From assembly GCF_027111335.1 (NCBI RefSeq), contig NZ_CP114288.1:3968001-4032000 (forward strand): 64,000 nucleotides of DNA. The letters are read 5' to 3'. The translations under genes and the position numbers were made by a program. Source of the DNA: Flavobacterium aquiphilum (GTDB lineage Bacteria > Bacteroidota > Bacteroidia > Flavobacteriales > Flavobacteriaceae). Of this stretch, positions 16,192-25,153 are shown piece by piece (within the stretch, counting starts at the first letter, position 1; every line of letters starts with the position of its first letter). A model generated the notes under the pieces. It ran no database searches. It had not been told where the DNA came from and saw nothing but the letters and a program-made list of their open reading frames with translations.

Positions 16192-17419
16192 TACTTTTAT
16201 TATACTTTTTAACTACTAATGCGGAATTCGTACCTCCAAAACCGAAGGAATTCGACAAAAATATGTCAATTTTTTTATTTAAAGTGGTTTTCACCAAATT
16301 TAATTTTGCGGCATCTTCGTCTGGTGTTTCCAAATTAATGTTTGGCGCAATGAAATCGTTTTGCATCATCAAAATGGAATAAATAACCTCGCTGGCACCA
16401 GCCATCCAGCATTCGTGCCCCGTCATGGACTTTGTAGAACTCACATAAGGATTACTCTCTCCAAAGACATTATAAATAGCTTTTGCTTCATTCCCGTCTC
16501 CTACAGGTGTGGAAGTAGCATGTGCGTTAATGTAATCTACATCGCTTGGTTTTATTCCGGCTTCGTCTAATGCTCTTTGCATAGCTGTAGATGGCCCTTC
16601 CACATTTGGCGTAGAAATATGTCCTCCATTAGATGAAAATCCATAACCCACAATTTCTGCCAAAATAGGCGCTCCTCTTTTTACAGCCGATTCATAAGAT
16701 TCCAAAATCAGAGTGGCACCGCCACCGCTTGGAATTAAACCGTCACGACTGCTGTCAAAAGGTCTTGAAGCCTTGGCTGGTTCCTCTTCTCTTGGAGAAA
16801 AAACACCCAAACCGTCAAAACTACACATCGCATATTTATTAATTTCTTGTGATCCACCACAGATAATCACATCCTGAAAACCGCTTTTGATTAAAAAATA
16901 GGCCAATCCTATAGAATGTGATCCACTGGCACATGCCGCACTAACCGTTAAATTAATCCCCCTAATTTTAAAAATAGTAGAGAGATTCATCGTAACCGTT
17001 GAATTCATCGATTTGAAAATAGCACCCGAACCAATTAAAGCAGTGTCTTTTTTCTCTCTGATAATATCTGTCGCTTCAATAATCGCTTTGGATACACTAT
17101 CATTTCCATACATTATTCCTACTTCATTCTCATCAAAAAAAGCTTCATCAATGTTGGCGTTTTTTAGAGCCTCAATCGTTGCCATGTAAGCATATTCGGT
17201 TTCTTCACCAAGACTTATTCTTTGTCTTCGGGTCAAAAGACTTTTTAAATCCGGTTTAGGAACCATCCCAGTCAAAGCGGATTGAAAACCAAATTCTTTT
17301 CGCTCGGGATCAAACACAATACCCGATTTTCCCTGATATAATGAATCTTTTACTTCGTCTAACGATCTTCCGATGCAGGAATAAATTCCCATTCCTGTGA
17401 TGACAACTCTTTTATTCAT
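16160..17419 (-). CDS. Beta-ketoacyl-ACP synthase (FabF-type)
   Basis: The 419-aa enzyme has an intact triad: Cys163 in SAACASG, His300 in NAHATSTP, and Lys330 plus His335 in STKSMTGH. Its closing motif is NSFGFGGTNSA. It is the ketosynthase most like housekeeping FabF and sits next to FabG and the lyase, so it probably extends the aryl starter. It starts 15 bases after the fabG stop. A housekeeping FabF is usually elsewhere in flavobacterial genomes, next to acpP. Confidence 0.92.
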   Translation of the reverse strand: MNKRVVITGMGIYSCIGRSLDEVKDSLYQGKSGIVFDPERKEFGFQSALTGMVPKPDLKSLLTRRQRISLGEETEYAYMATIEALKNANIDEAFFDENEVGIMYGNDSVSKAIIEATDIIREKKDTALIGSGAIFKSMNSTVTMNLSTIFKIRGINLTVSAACASGSHSIGLAYFLIKSGFQDVIICGGSQEINKYAMCSFDGLGVFSPREEEPAKASRPFDSSRDGLIPSGGGATLILESYESAVKRGAPILAEIVGYGFSSNGGHISTPNVEGPSTAMQRALDEAGIKPSDVDYINAHATSTPVGDGNEAKAIYNVFGESNPYVSSTKSMTGHECWMAGASEVIYSILMMQNDFIAPNINLETPDEDAAKLNLVKTTLNKKIDIFLSNSFGFGGTNSALVVKKYNKSNEQRSNHRED

Positions 17420-17434
17420 TTTCTATTCTATTAT

Positions 17435-18166
17435 TTATGAATAAATTCCACCATTTATATTTATGATTTCGCCGGTAATATAACTTGATTTCTTAGAAAC
17501 TAAAAAGCTAACCAAATCAGCCACTTCTTCGGCTTCGCCAAAACGATTCACCGGAATCATTTTTACCAATTCCTTTTCATCAAGATGGCTCGTCATATTT
17601 GTTTTTATAAAACCAGGAGCCACAGCATTGACAGTGATATTTCTTTTGGCAACTTCTTGTGCCAAAGCCTTTGTAGCTGCAATCACCGCTCCTTTTGCCG
17701 CCGAATAATTCGTTTGTCCCGCAGTTCCTTTTACACCTGAAAGAGAAACAATATTTACGATTCGGCCATATTTATTTCGCAACATTTTTTGCATGAAAAA
17801 ATTAGTCACATTAAAAAAACCATTCAAACTGGTGTTGATAACGCTTGACCAATCTTCCTGACTCATCCACATGAATAAACCGTCTTTGGTAATTCCTGCG
17901 TTATTTATAATAGCTTCTACAATTGCTTCCGGATTTGCCTCTTGCCATTGCGTCAATACTGATTGCACTTCATCATAATTGGCAACATCAAATTTTAGAA
18001 TTTCTCCCGTACCTCCATTTGCAATTACTTGTTCTAATGTATTTTCGGCCTCTTCTTTATTGGAATAATAATTAATCAAAATATGATAGCTGCTGTCTTG
18101 TGACAATTTTTCACAAATAGCACTACCAATTCCTCTAGAACCTCCTGTTACCAATGCACATTTCAT
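17435..18166 (-). CDS. fabG: 3-oxoacyl-ACP reductase (FabG-type SDR)
   Basis: The 243-aa short-chain dehydrogenase has the NADP-binding motif GGSRGIG (residues 8-14), NNAG at 88-91 and the catalytic Ser141, Tyr154 and Lys158 in SLSGVKGTAGQTNYSAAK. The end has GEIININGG, typical of FabG. It reduces the 3-oxoacyl-ACP made by the ketosynthases during polyene growth. It lies between the lyase gene and the ketosynthase gene on the same strand. Cluster-specific rather than general fatty-acid use is inferred from position. Confidence 0.92.
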   Translation of the reverse strand: MKCALVTGGSRGIGSAICEKLSQDSSYHILINYYSNKEEAENTLEQVIANGGTGEILKFDVANYDEVQSVLTQWQEANPEAIVEAIINNAGITKDGLFMWMSQEDWSSVINTSLNGFFNVTNFFMQKMLRNKYGRIVNIVSLSGVKGTAGQTNYSAAKGAVIAATKALAQEVAKRNITVNAVAPGFIKTNMTSHLDEKELVKMIPVNRFGEAEEVADLVSFLVSKKSSYITGEIININGGIYS

Positions 18167-18202
18167 ATTCTTATTTTAGATTGTGGATTTTAGATTTCTG
18201 AA

Positions 18203-19723
18203 TTAATTATTAATCAAATAATCTTTTACTTTTTGTACAAAAGGATACATTACCTGATCTTGTTCGAATCTAGGAATAATGACGCGAATATCATCATATA
18301 TTTTTCTGGTCACAGATGAAATTCGGTCTTTTTGTTCCAAATAATCAATTGCCTGAACAATCGTTATTATTTCGATAGCCAAAACCTCAAATGCATTTTC
18401 AATAACTTTTGATGCAATTACGGCCGCGTTTGTCCCCATACTTACAATATCCTGATTGTCATTATTGTTAGGAATACTGTGAACATACATAGGATTCGAC
18501 AACATCTGATTTTCGGCAGTTGTAGAAGTTGCTGTAAACTGAACTCCCTGCATCCCGAAATTGAAACCTAAAGTCCCCAAATTCACAAATGGAGGAAAAA
18601 TCTCGTTTATTTTTGAATTTAATAAATAATTTAACTGACGCTCAGCAAGCATCGTTAATTTGGTAACTGCAATTTTCAATTTATCCATTTCCAGCGAAAT
18701 GTAATCCCCGTGAAAATTACCGCCATGATACACATGCTGATTTTTCACGTCTATAATTGGATTGTCATTTGCCGAATTAAATTCTTCTTCCAAAATAGAA
18801 GCCACATTACTTATAGTTTCCAAAATTGGCCCTAAAATTTGAGGAACACAACGCAAAGAATAATATTCCTGAACTTTTTCTTTGAAAACTTCTTCTGTAT
18901 TTTCTCCCGAATATAAATGGTCTTCTCTTTTTCTGATTAAAGTACTGTCCGCAAGATTTGCACGCATTCGTGAAGCAACTTCACGTTGTCCTTTATGGCG
19001 CTTGGTATTATTTAATTCTTCTGAGAAATGGTCGTCATACGCTTGCACCATTTCATTGATAGCACCAGAAAATTTAATCGACCAATCCAGTAATTTCTTA
19101 GCATGATACACATTGACAACCCCAATTCCGGTCATCACAGACGTTCCGTTCATCAAAGCCAATCCTTCTCTGATTTCAACTTGAATAGGTTCCAATTTTT
19201 CAATAGCGAAAACCTCCTGAGTTGGTCTTCTTTCTCCTTTATAAAAAACCTCACCTTCACCGATAAGAACCAAAGCCAAATGTGCCAATTGCACTAAATC
19301 ACCACTAGCTCCTACTCCCCCATGTTCAAAAATCAAAGGAGTAATATCTCTATTAATCAGTTCTTTCATCAATTGGATTACTGACGAATGAACTCCCGAA
19401 TTACCTAACGAAAGTGTATTTAACCTAGCCAAAATTGCCGCTTTAACACAAGTTGCATTCAACGGTTTTCCTGTACCGGAAGCATGGCTTCGTATTAAAT
19501 TATACTGCAATTGTATGCGGTCTTCGTCTTTAATACGATATTGAGCCATTGGCCCAAATCCAGTATTCACACCGTAAATAATTTTGTTAACTGAGAATTC
19601 TTTTAGAAAATCAAAACTTTCATTAACTCTATCTAAAACAACTTGGCTGATATTTATCTTATCATTATTAAAGATTACAGATTCAAACTCTTCTAGGCTT
19701 AAAAACTCCTTTATAGCATTCAT
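18203..19723 (-). CDS. tal: Tyrosine ammonia-lyase
   Basis: The 506-aa aromatic amino acid lyase carries the MIO-forming Ala139-Ser140-Gly141 in GGVGASGDLVQLAHLAL and the catalytic Tyr50 in IYGVNTGFG. The selectivity pair is Ser79-His80 (IRSHASG), which favours tyrosine, so the product is expected to be 4-coumarate, the aryl starter of flexirubin. The sequence follows my memory of the F. johnsoniae tyrosine ammonia-lyase almost throughout. It is the first gene of the leftward run and is divergent from the methyltransferase gene. Confidence 0.95.
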   Translation of the reverse strand: MNAIKEFLSLEEFESVIFNNDKINISQVVLDRVNESFDFLKEFSVNKIIYGVNTGFGPMAQYRIKDEDRIQLQYNLIRSHASGTGKPLNATCVKAAILARLNTLSLGNSGVHSSVIQLMKELINRDITPLIFEHGGVGASGDLVQLAHLALVLIGEGEVFYKGERRPTQEVFAIEKLEPIQVEIREGLALMNGTSVMTGIGVVNVYHAKKLLDWSIKFSGAINEMVQAYDDHFSEELNNTKRHKGQREVASRMRANLADSTLIRKREDHLYSGENTEEVFKEKVQEYYSLRCVPQILGPILETISNVASILEEEFNSANDNPIIDVKNQHVYHGGNFHGDYISLEMDKLKIAVTKLTMLAERQLNYLLNSKINEIFPPFVNLGTLGFNFGMQGVQFTATSTTAENQMLSNPMYVHSIPNNNDNQDIVSMGTNAAVIASKVIENAFEVLAIEIITIVQAIDYLEQKDRISSVTRKIYDDIRVIIPRFEQDQVMYPFVQKVKDYLINN

Positions 19724-19802
19724 TCAATTTGTATTATTTTTTCAATTAAATATATTAAAATTTAATTTTTATTTAAGATATAATGTGGTTAATTTGAATA
19801 AA

Positions 19803-19810
19803 CAAATGTA
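19803..19810 (-). promoter_or_regulatory. Candidate -7 box for the leftward pigment operon
   Basis: On the minus strand this reads TACATTTG, matching the flavobacterial -7 consensus TAnnTTTG. It lies about 80 bases upstream of the tyrosine ammonia-lyase start. No convincing -33 TTG element is seen at ideal spacing, so the call is tentative. Confidence 0.45.
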
Positions 19811-19928
19811 GCATAATATCGCTAAAATTAGTAAACCTATATTTTTTTTGTTTGCCAAATCAAAAAAACAAATAGAATACTCACAATAACAAACACTTAC
19901 AACGCTGCATTAAATATTAAAAAAAAGA

Positions 19929-21017
19929 ATGAAAGATTTTGGTTCTGACAAAAAAAATGTTGTCCAAGCGAATTTAGATGCCCAGAAAATTGCTTTTGCC
20001 CCAATTATGTTCCAAGCAGCAAAATCACTCCGGAATTTGGGTATTTTAGAATACTTATTTAACAATGACAAAGCAAGCATAGAAACCATTGCAACCGAAT
20101 TAAATTTATCTGTCTATGGTGTAAAAGTTTTGCTCGAAGCAGGTTTAAGCCTTGAAATGGTTTATTTGAAAGACAATGAATTCATACTGACAAAAACCGG
20201 GTACTTTATATTAAGGGACAAAATGACCAATGTAAATATGGATTTCACCCAAGATGTAAATTATCTCGCGATGAACCGTCTGGAAGAATCTATAGTCAAT
20301 GGAAAACCGGAAGGATTGAAAGAACTGGGGAATTGGGACACCGTTTATGTTGGTTTATCCGAATTGCCTGAAAAAATCAAAAAAAGCTGGTTCGACTTTG
20401 ACCACTTCTATTCCGATTATACTTTTCCCGAAATTATGCCTATTTTATTCAGCAATAAACCAAGATCCTTTTTGGACGTTGGCGGCAATACCGGAAAATT
20501 TTCTTTGCAATGTGCCAAATACGACCCAACGGTAAAAATCACCATTTTGGATTTACCGGGACAAACCGAAGTAGCAAGAAAAAATATTCGGGAAGCTGGT
20601 TTTCAAGACCGAATTTCAACTATAGACGCCAATTTACTGGACAATTCGATCCCACTACCAAAAGGTTTTGATATTATCTGGATGAGCCAGTTTATTGATT
20701 GTTTTTCATTGGAAGAAATAGAAACAATTCTTAAAAAAACTCATGAAGCCATGACAGCAGATGCGAGTTTCTACATTTTGGAAACATTTTGGGACCTGCA
20801 AAAATTCCAAGCATCAACATACAGTTTGCATGCAACATCGCTATATTTTACAGCAGTTGCCAATGGAAATAGCCAAATGTTCCATTCGAAAGACATCATA
20901 AAAATAATTGAAAAAGCAGGATTTGTAATTGATGAAATGCATGAAATGATTGGAATGAGTCATACCTTGATAAAATGTAAAAAAAGAGCATTACAACTTA
21001 ATAATTCTTTAAATTAG
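19929..21017 (+). CDS. SAM-dependent methyltransferase (O-methyltransferase family 2-like)
   Basis: The 362-aa protein has an N-terminal winged-helix dimerisation region (about residues 20-95; IETIATELNLSVYGVKVLLE). A Rossmann methyltransferase domain follows, with motif I SFLDVGGNTGKFSL (180-193) and DLPGQTEVAR. This is the layout of small-molecule O- and C-methyltransferases. It diverges from the pigment operon and is followed after about 50 bases by the halogenase-like flavoprotein. Ring methylation of flexirubin is a sensible role, but the acceptor is inferred. Confidence 0.82.
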   Translation: MKDFGSDKKNVVQANLDAQKIAFAPIMFQAAKSLRNLGILEYLFNNDKASIETIATELNLSVYGVKVLLEAGLSLEMVYLKDNEFILTKTGYFILRDKMTNVNMDFTQDVNYLAMNRLEESIVNGKPEGLKELGNWDTVYVGLSELPEKIKKSWFDFDHFYSDYTFPEIMPILFSNKPRSFLDVGGNTGKFSLQCAKYDPTVKITILDLPGQTEVARKNIREAGFQDRISTIDANLLDNSIPLPKGFDIIWMSQFIDCFSLEEIETILKKTHEAMTADASFYILETFWDLQKFQASTYSLHATSLYFTAVANGNSQMFHSKDIIKIIEKAGFVIDEMHEMIGMSHTLIKCKKRALQLNNSLN

Positions 21018-21071
21018 TAACACGGTAAATCACAACAAACCGCGAACAAAATTTTAATTGCGATAAATATA

Positions 21072-22328
21072 ATGACACAAGAATTCGTAGATGTTTTAAT
21101 TATTGGAGCAGGGCCCTCCGGATGCGTATCTGCTTCTTATCTTCATAAAAAAGGAGTCAAAATTAAGGTAGTAGAAAAAACAAAATTTCCTAGAATAGTT
21201 GTGGGAGAAAGCCTTATTCCTAGGGTTATGGATCATTTTGCCGAAGCAGAATTATTCGAATGCCTGGATGCTATGAACTTTGAAAAAAAACTGGGTGCAC
21301 GATTCATACGAGGGGAAGAAATCTGTGTTTTTGATTTCAGTAATAAATTTTCCGAAGGCTGGGATTGGACCTGGCAAGTTCCCCGAGCCGATTTTGACAA
21401 TACTATGGCTCAGGAAGTCGTTCGAAAAGGCATTGATTTAGAATTTGAATCGGAAGTGGTTTCGGTGACTTTTGAAGGAAAAAATTCAACTACCGTTGTC
21501 AAAGACAAGGAAGGGAATTTAAAAGAAATTCACGCCAAATTCATCATTGATTCCAGCGGTTATGGTAGAGTATTGCCTCGCCTTTTGGACTTGGATACAC
21601 CTTCTAAACTTGACCCGCATTCCTCTATTTTCACACATGTTGTAGATGTTAACCGTCCTGAAGGAGTGGAAGGGACAATGATTTCATTTGATATACTTGA
21701 AACCGAAGTTTGGTTATGGGTTATTCCTTTTTCAAACGGGAACACCAGTCTTGGCGTTGTGGGACCAACAGATTTCATCAATTCGCTTTCTACCGATAAA
21801 GATAATGCCGAAGCATTGAAAAACGCCATTCAGCTTTCCGACTATTATATCAAGCGATTTAAAGGAGTTGACTTCTTGTTTGAACCTATCAAATTAGAAA
21901 ATTATTCCCGATCTGTTAAAAAAATGTACGGAGATGGTTTTGCCCTTACCGGAAACAGTTCCGAGTTTTTGGATCCCGTATTCTCTTCGGGTGTTGCATT
22001 TGCTACCGAATCAGGTATGCTTGCCGCTAAATTATACCTTAAAGAATCACAGGGAATTCCCGTAGATTGGGAATCTGAATTTACCGAATACATGAAAAGA
22101 GGAATTGCCGTTTTTACCACTTACGTAAAAGAATGGTACACCGGAAACCTGCAAACCTTATTTTTTCATCAACCTGAAAACCCCGATGTAAAAAGAAAAA
22201 TATGTGCTGTACTCGCAGGTTATGTGTGGGATGAAGAAAATCCATTTGTAAAAAAACATGATAATCTCATCAAGAATATGGCTCATTTACTTCAAATGGA
22301 AAATCCACAAAAGAATCCTGGTTTATAG
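21072..22328 (+). CDS. FAD-dependent halogenase/monooxygenase-like protein
   Basis: The 418-aa flavoprotein has the FAD motif GAGPSG (12-17), the halogenase-type PRIVVGESLIP segment (40-50) and W214-L-W-V-I-P, which fits the WxWxIP signature of flavin-dependent halogenases. These features favour a halogenase of the CmlS/PltA type over a plain hydroxylase. Chlorinated flexirubins are known, so ring chlorination is plausible; an aryl hydroxylase cannot be excluded. It is co-directional with the methyltransferase and ends in a terminator hairpin that includes its stop codon. Confidence 0.8.
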   Translation: MTQEFVDVLIIGAGPSGCVSASYLHKKGVKIKVVEKTKFPRIVVGESLIPRVMDHFAEAELFECLDAMNFEKKLGARFIRGEEICVFDFSNKFSEGWDWTWQVPRADFDNTMAQEVVRKGIDLEFESEVVSVTFEGKNSTTVVKDKEGNLKEIHAKFIIDSSGYGRVLPRLLDLDTPSKLDPHSSIFTHVVDVNRPEGVEGTMISFDILETEVWLWVIPFSNGNTSLGVVGPTDFINSLSTDKDNAEALKNAIQLSDYYIKRFKGVDFLFEPIKLENYSRSVKKMYGDGFALTGNSSEFLDPVFSSGVAFATESGMLAAKLYLKESQGIPVDWESEFTEYMKRGIAVFTTYVKEWYTGNLQTLFFHQPENPDVKRKICAVLAGYVWDEENPFVKKHDNLIKNMAHLLQMENPQKNPGL

Positions 22329-22344
22329 ACCGGGATTTTTTTAT
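22314..22344 (+). terminator. Intrinsic terminator after the flavoprotein gene
   Basis: An interrupted stem pairs AATCCTGGT with ACCGGGATT around TTATAG, followed by a run of T. It overlaps the end of the coding region. Confidence 0.75.
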
Positions 22345-22486
22345 CTAAATTTAAAAACAACTTCTTTCAATTATTTCAATCAAAAAGGCATTGGTTATTA
22401 AATAGTTAAATATTTAAAATTTACAAAAAACTCAGATTTTTTCCTATCTTTATAATTCAGAAATAACCTTCTTAAACAACGCCACT

Positions 22487-22927
22487 ATGAACAAGAAATT
22501 ATTGATTACCGCGGTTCTGTTAGGAACCATTTCATTTGCCAACGCACAAAGTGTAGGTGACATTACAAAAGCAGCGAGTTCCGCATCAACTGCAGCCAGC
22601 GCAGCATCGACTGCTGCAAAATCGTTTAACGTAGCAACTATATCGAACCAGGTTATGGGACTATTGGGACCCAAATTAAAATTAACAGATGCTCAAAAAC
22701 CTGCAGTAACCGCATTGGTGAACGAAACGCTGAACAAAAAGAAAAATCTTTTGCCGACTATGACCACCGACAAAGCAGGATATACTTCCAAAATAACTGT
22801 CAACAGGGAATCTTTCATTGCCAAAATGAAAAAAACAGTCAGCCCGGAACAATTCACAGCACTTACCAGCTTATTACCAAAATCGGCTGCGGCTGTGGCT
22901 TCTCCGCTAGTGCAAATGCTGTATTAA
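22487..22927 (+). CDS. Exported protein of unknown function, Ala/Ser-rich N-terminus
   Basis: The 146-aa product starts with a clear signal peptide (MNKKLLITAVLLGTISFANA, cleavage before Q). A low-complexity Ala/Ser/Thr stretch follows to about residue 45. The rest is a helical domain containing QVMGLLGPKLKLTDAQKPAVTALVNETL. No known enzyme motif is visible. It stands alone between two terminators on the same strand. Confidence 0.75.
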   Translation: MNKKLLITAVLLGTISFANAQSVGDITKAASSASTAASAASTAAKSFNVATISNQVMGLLGPKLKLTDAQKPAVTALVNETLNKKKNLLPTMTTDKAGYTSKITVNRESFIAKMKKTVSPEQFTALTSLLPKSAAAVASPLVQMLY

Positions 22928-22955
22928 GACCCCAAAAAACAATTAGTTAATTTTC

Positions 22956-22990
22956 AAAGGCAAAATAGAATTCTATTTTGCCTTTTTATT
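22956..22990. terminator. Bidirectional terminator hairpin
   Basis: A 15-bp near-loopless palindrome (AAAGGCAAAATAGAA and its complement) is followed by a T-rich tail. It ends the secreted-protein gene. Confidence 0.8.
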
Positions 22991-23039
22991 TTTGTAATAT
23001 CCTTTTCCAAAGTGAACCAGCTTCTTATAAAACTAAAAC

Positions 23040-23405
23040 ATGAAAACAACTCCCGAACACGATGCCAAAATAGCAAAATTGATTTTTGCATCGGTATATC
23101 CGCACTACGTCAAAAAAGTGGAAACCAAAGGCAGGACAAAAGAAGAGCTCCATCAAATAATAGAATGGCTGACTGGTTTTGACGACAAAAAGCTCCAAGA
23201 ACTCATTGACGAAAAAGTAACTTTTGAAACCTTCTTTGAAAGAGCCAATTTGAATCCCAATGCCCAACTGATTACCGGCGTAATCTGTGGTTATCGCATT
23301 GAAGAAATTGAAAATCCCTTAACCAAACAAACACGTTATTTAGACAAACTGATTGACGAATTGGCTAAAGGAAAAAAGATGGAAAAGATTTTGAGAACAG
23401 CTTAA
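23040..23405 (+). CDS. DUF2200 family protein
   Basis: The 121-aa soluble protein matches DUF2200 along its length: [33 protein letters not shown], then [38 protein letters not shown]. The function of the family is unknown. It is a single-gene unit with no functional link to its neighbours. Confidence 0.88.
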   Translation: MKTTPEHDAKIAKLIFASVYPHYVKKVETKGRTKEELHQIIEWLTGFDDKKLQELIDEKVTFETFFERANLNPNAQLITGVICGYRIEEIENPLTKQTRYLDKLIDELAKGKKMEKILRTA

Positions 23406-23455
23406 ATTTGATAATTTATAAGAAAAAAGAAATATATTTGATTTCAATATAATGT

Positions 23456-23540
23456 GAAACAAATCTTCGCTAATCTACCCAAAAATGAATGTATTGACGA
23501 AGGTTTGTTTCGAATATTAACGAGTTATGGGCAAGTGTAA
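23456..23540. repeat. Imperfect inverted repeat plus GTTATGGGCA motif upstream of the ART-like gene
   Basis: GAAACAAATCTTCG near 23456 pairs imperfectly with CGAAGGTTTGTTTC near 23499. GTTATGGGCA follows at 23524-23533, and its reverse complement is downstream of the next gene at 24163-24172. The arrangement recalls recombination-site or gene-cassette remnants, but no integrase was seen. Confidence 0.4.
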
Positions 23541-23597
23541 GGAAACCGTTCATAATAGACTTTTCTCTAATTAATTTAAATTTTGCATTAAAAAAAA

Positions 23598-24146
23598 GTG
23601 AACGAAAAATATCAATATAGATTGACTAAACTTCAAAAAACAGAAATTGCTCAAAACCTGATTGATATTTTGGAAAAAGATGCAATTATTATTGAACAAG
23701 CTAAAAGATTTATTGGCGACTGGATTTATACAGGTCCATGCGAAAAAAGGAAAGCATTTTTTGACGTGTGGGACATTGTATTAAAAAACTATATGCCAAA
23801 GACTAGACCTATTTTGTTTCGAGCTTGTAACAGAATAAGTAAAAATGGAAAAATAGCAAGTTTTACAGGAAGACTAGAATGTGCCAGAAAATTTAATGAC
23901 AATAAAGGCTCTTTAATCATTTGTGACACTAAAGAAGCACTTGCTTTTGAAGATACTTTTTATAAGTCTGGAGACTACAGACATACATTTTATCCTCTTG
24001 TAGATGTTTTATTAAAAGCTAAAAACTCTGATGGGTGGGGATTTTCTGAAAGACTTCTAAATGACTATATTGGAGAAGATGAATATATTATGAGAATAGA
24101 TTTAGGAAATATGCATAGTTTTAAATGGGCTAAAAACAATTTGTGA
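23598..24146 (+). CDS. Unrecognised protein with ADP-ribosyltransferase-like motifs
   Basis: The frame opens with GTG and encodes 182 aa without signal peptide. Three spaced motifs resemble the R-S-E class of ADP-ribosyltransferases: Arg75 in LFRACN, Ser88-Phe-Thr90 in IASFTGRLECARKF, and Glu160-Asp-Glu162 in GEDEYIMRID, close to an ExE pair followed by hydrophobics. Spacing is plausible for an exoenzyme-like domain. No toxin delivery domain or antitoxin is adjacent. The gene is bracketed by inverted GTTATGGGCA motifs and looks like a recent accessory gene. The fold call is inference. Confidence 0.45.
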   Translation: MNEKYQYRLTKLQKTEIAQNLIDILEKDAIIIEQAKRFIGDWIYTGPCEKRKAFFDVWDIVLKNYMPKTRPILFRACNRISKNGKIASFTGRLECARKFNDNKGSLIICDTKEALAFEDTFYKSGDYRHTFYPLVDVLLKAKNSDGWGFSERLLNDYIGEDEYIMRIDLGNMHSFKWAKNNL

Positions 24147-24349
24147 AAATCAAAAAAACACCTGCCCATAACCGCCAGTAAGCGCAATTTGGGTTTTGGT
24201 TCTTATTTAAAGTTGGTTTTGTATTTGCAAAATTGCCAATAACTGAAAACAATTATCTTTGAATCCCAAACCCGCTGTAACACCAGAACGAAATATGCTA
24301 ATTTTGTAGCTATTTGACCAATAATTAAATTTTCTCAAAACTCATAAAA

Positions 24350-24439
24350 ATGCAGGTAGACAATTTATTAAAACAGGTAAGTTTCATAAAAGAGATAGAC
24401 AATAAGACCTCAAACAAGAATAACATACAGTTGGAATGA
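24350..24439 (+). pseudogene. Possible remnant of an HD-domain hydrolase gene
   Basis: A 29-codon frame (MQVDNLLKQVSFIKEIDNK...) resembles the first residues of Bacteroidetes HD-domain hydrolases, which usually continue with a long catalytic domain. Here the frame stops at TGA, overlapping the ATG of the next gene. It could be a leader peptide instead. The identification rests on memory of the N-terminal motif only. Confidence 0.3.
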
Positions 24440-24969
24440 AAAAAATTTTGGCCATAAACGGCAGTGCAAGCGATAATTCTTCAAATCAAAAACTTATTGA
24501 GATTTTTGCTGATATGACTAAAGACTATTTCAGTCTGAAAGTTTTTGATGACTTAAAATCACTTCCGCATTTTAATCCCGAACTTTCAACAGACAATACA
24601 CCAGAAGCAATTTTAAAATTTAGGCAGGAGATTGAAATGGCTGACGGAATCCTAATCTGCACTCTTGAGTATGTTTTCAGTATTCCAAGTGGTCTGAAAA
24701 ATGCAATCGAATGGTGCGTTTCAACAACTGTTTTTTCCGAAAAACCAACAGCAATTATCACAGCTTCTGCAAGTGGTGAGAAAGGACACGAAGAATTGCA
24801 ACTAATAATGAAAACTCTTATGGCTAAATTCACACCAGAAACAACACTTTTAATTCAGGGAATAAAAGGAAAAATAGACGCGCAAGGACTTTTAGACACC
24901 TCAACAAAAAAAGACTTGGCAAATTTTACTGATGCGTTTAAAAAACTAATTGAATACGATCGTCTTTAA
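24436..24969 (+). CDS. NADPH-dependent FMN reductase family protein
   Basis: The 177-aa protein has the flavodoxin-like start LAINGSASDNSSNQKLIE, the middle motif ILICTLEYVFSIPSGLKNAIEW (compare xxPEYNxxxPGxLKNAIDW) and SASGEKGHEELQ, all typical of NADPH-dependent FMN or quinone reductases. The tyrosine-phenylalanine change in the PEYN-type motif is minor. It is cytoplasmic and follows a short open frame with an ATGA overlap. No partner gene identifies its substrate. Confidence 0.88.
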   Translation: MKKILAINGSASDNSSNQKLIEIFADMTKDYFSLKVFDDLKSLPHFNPELSTDNTPEAILKFRQEIEMADGILICTLEYVFSIPSGLKNAIEWCVSTTVFSEKPTAIITASASGEKGHEELQLIMKTLMAKFTPETTLLIQGIKGKIDAQGLLDTSTKKDLANFTDAFKKLIEYDRL

Positions 24970-25153
24970 AGCATAGAAATCTCAACAAAAACTAAAACTC
25001 ACTTTATTCGATCACAATGAATTAAAAAAACATTGTATATTTGCCAACACAAAATTTAAGTAAACGCAAAATGTAAAAAATAATTTCTTTCAGACATATC
25101 AATAGAACAACCGCAAAATGGTTGTCGTATGTTTAATCTTCAAGAAAGAAATT

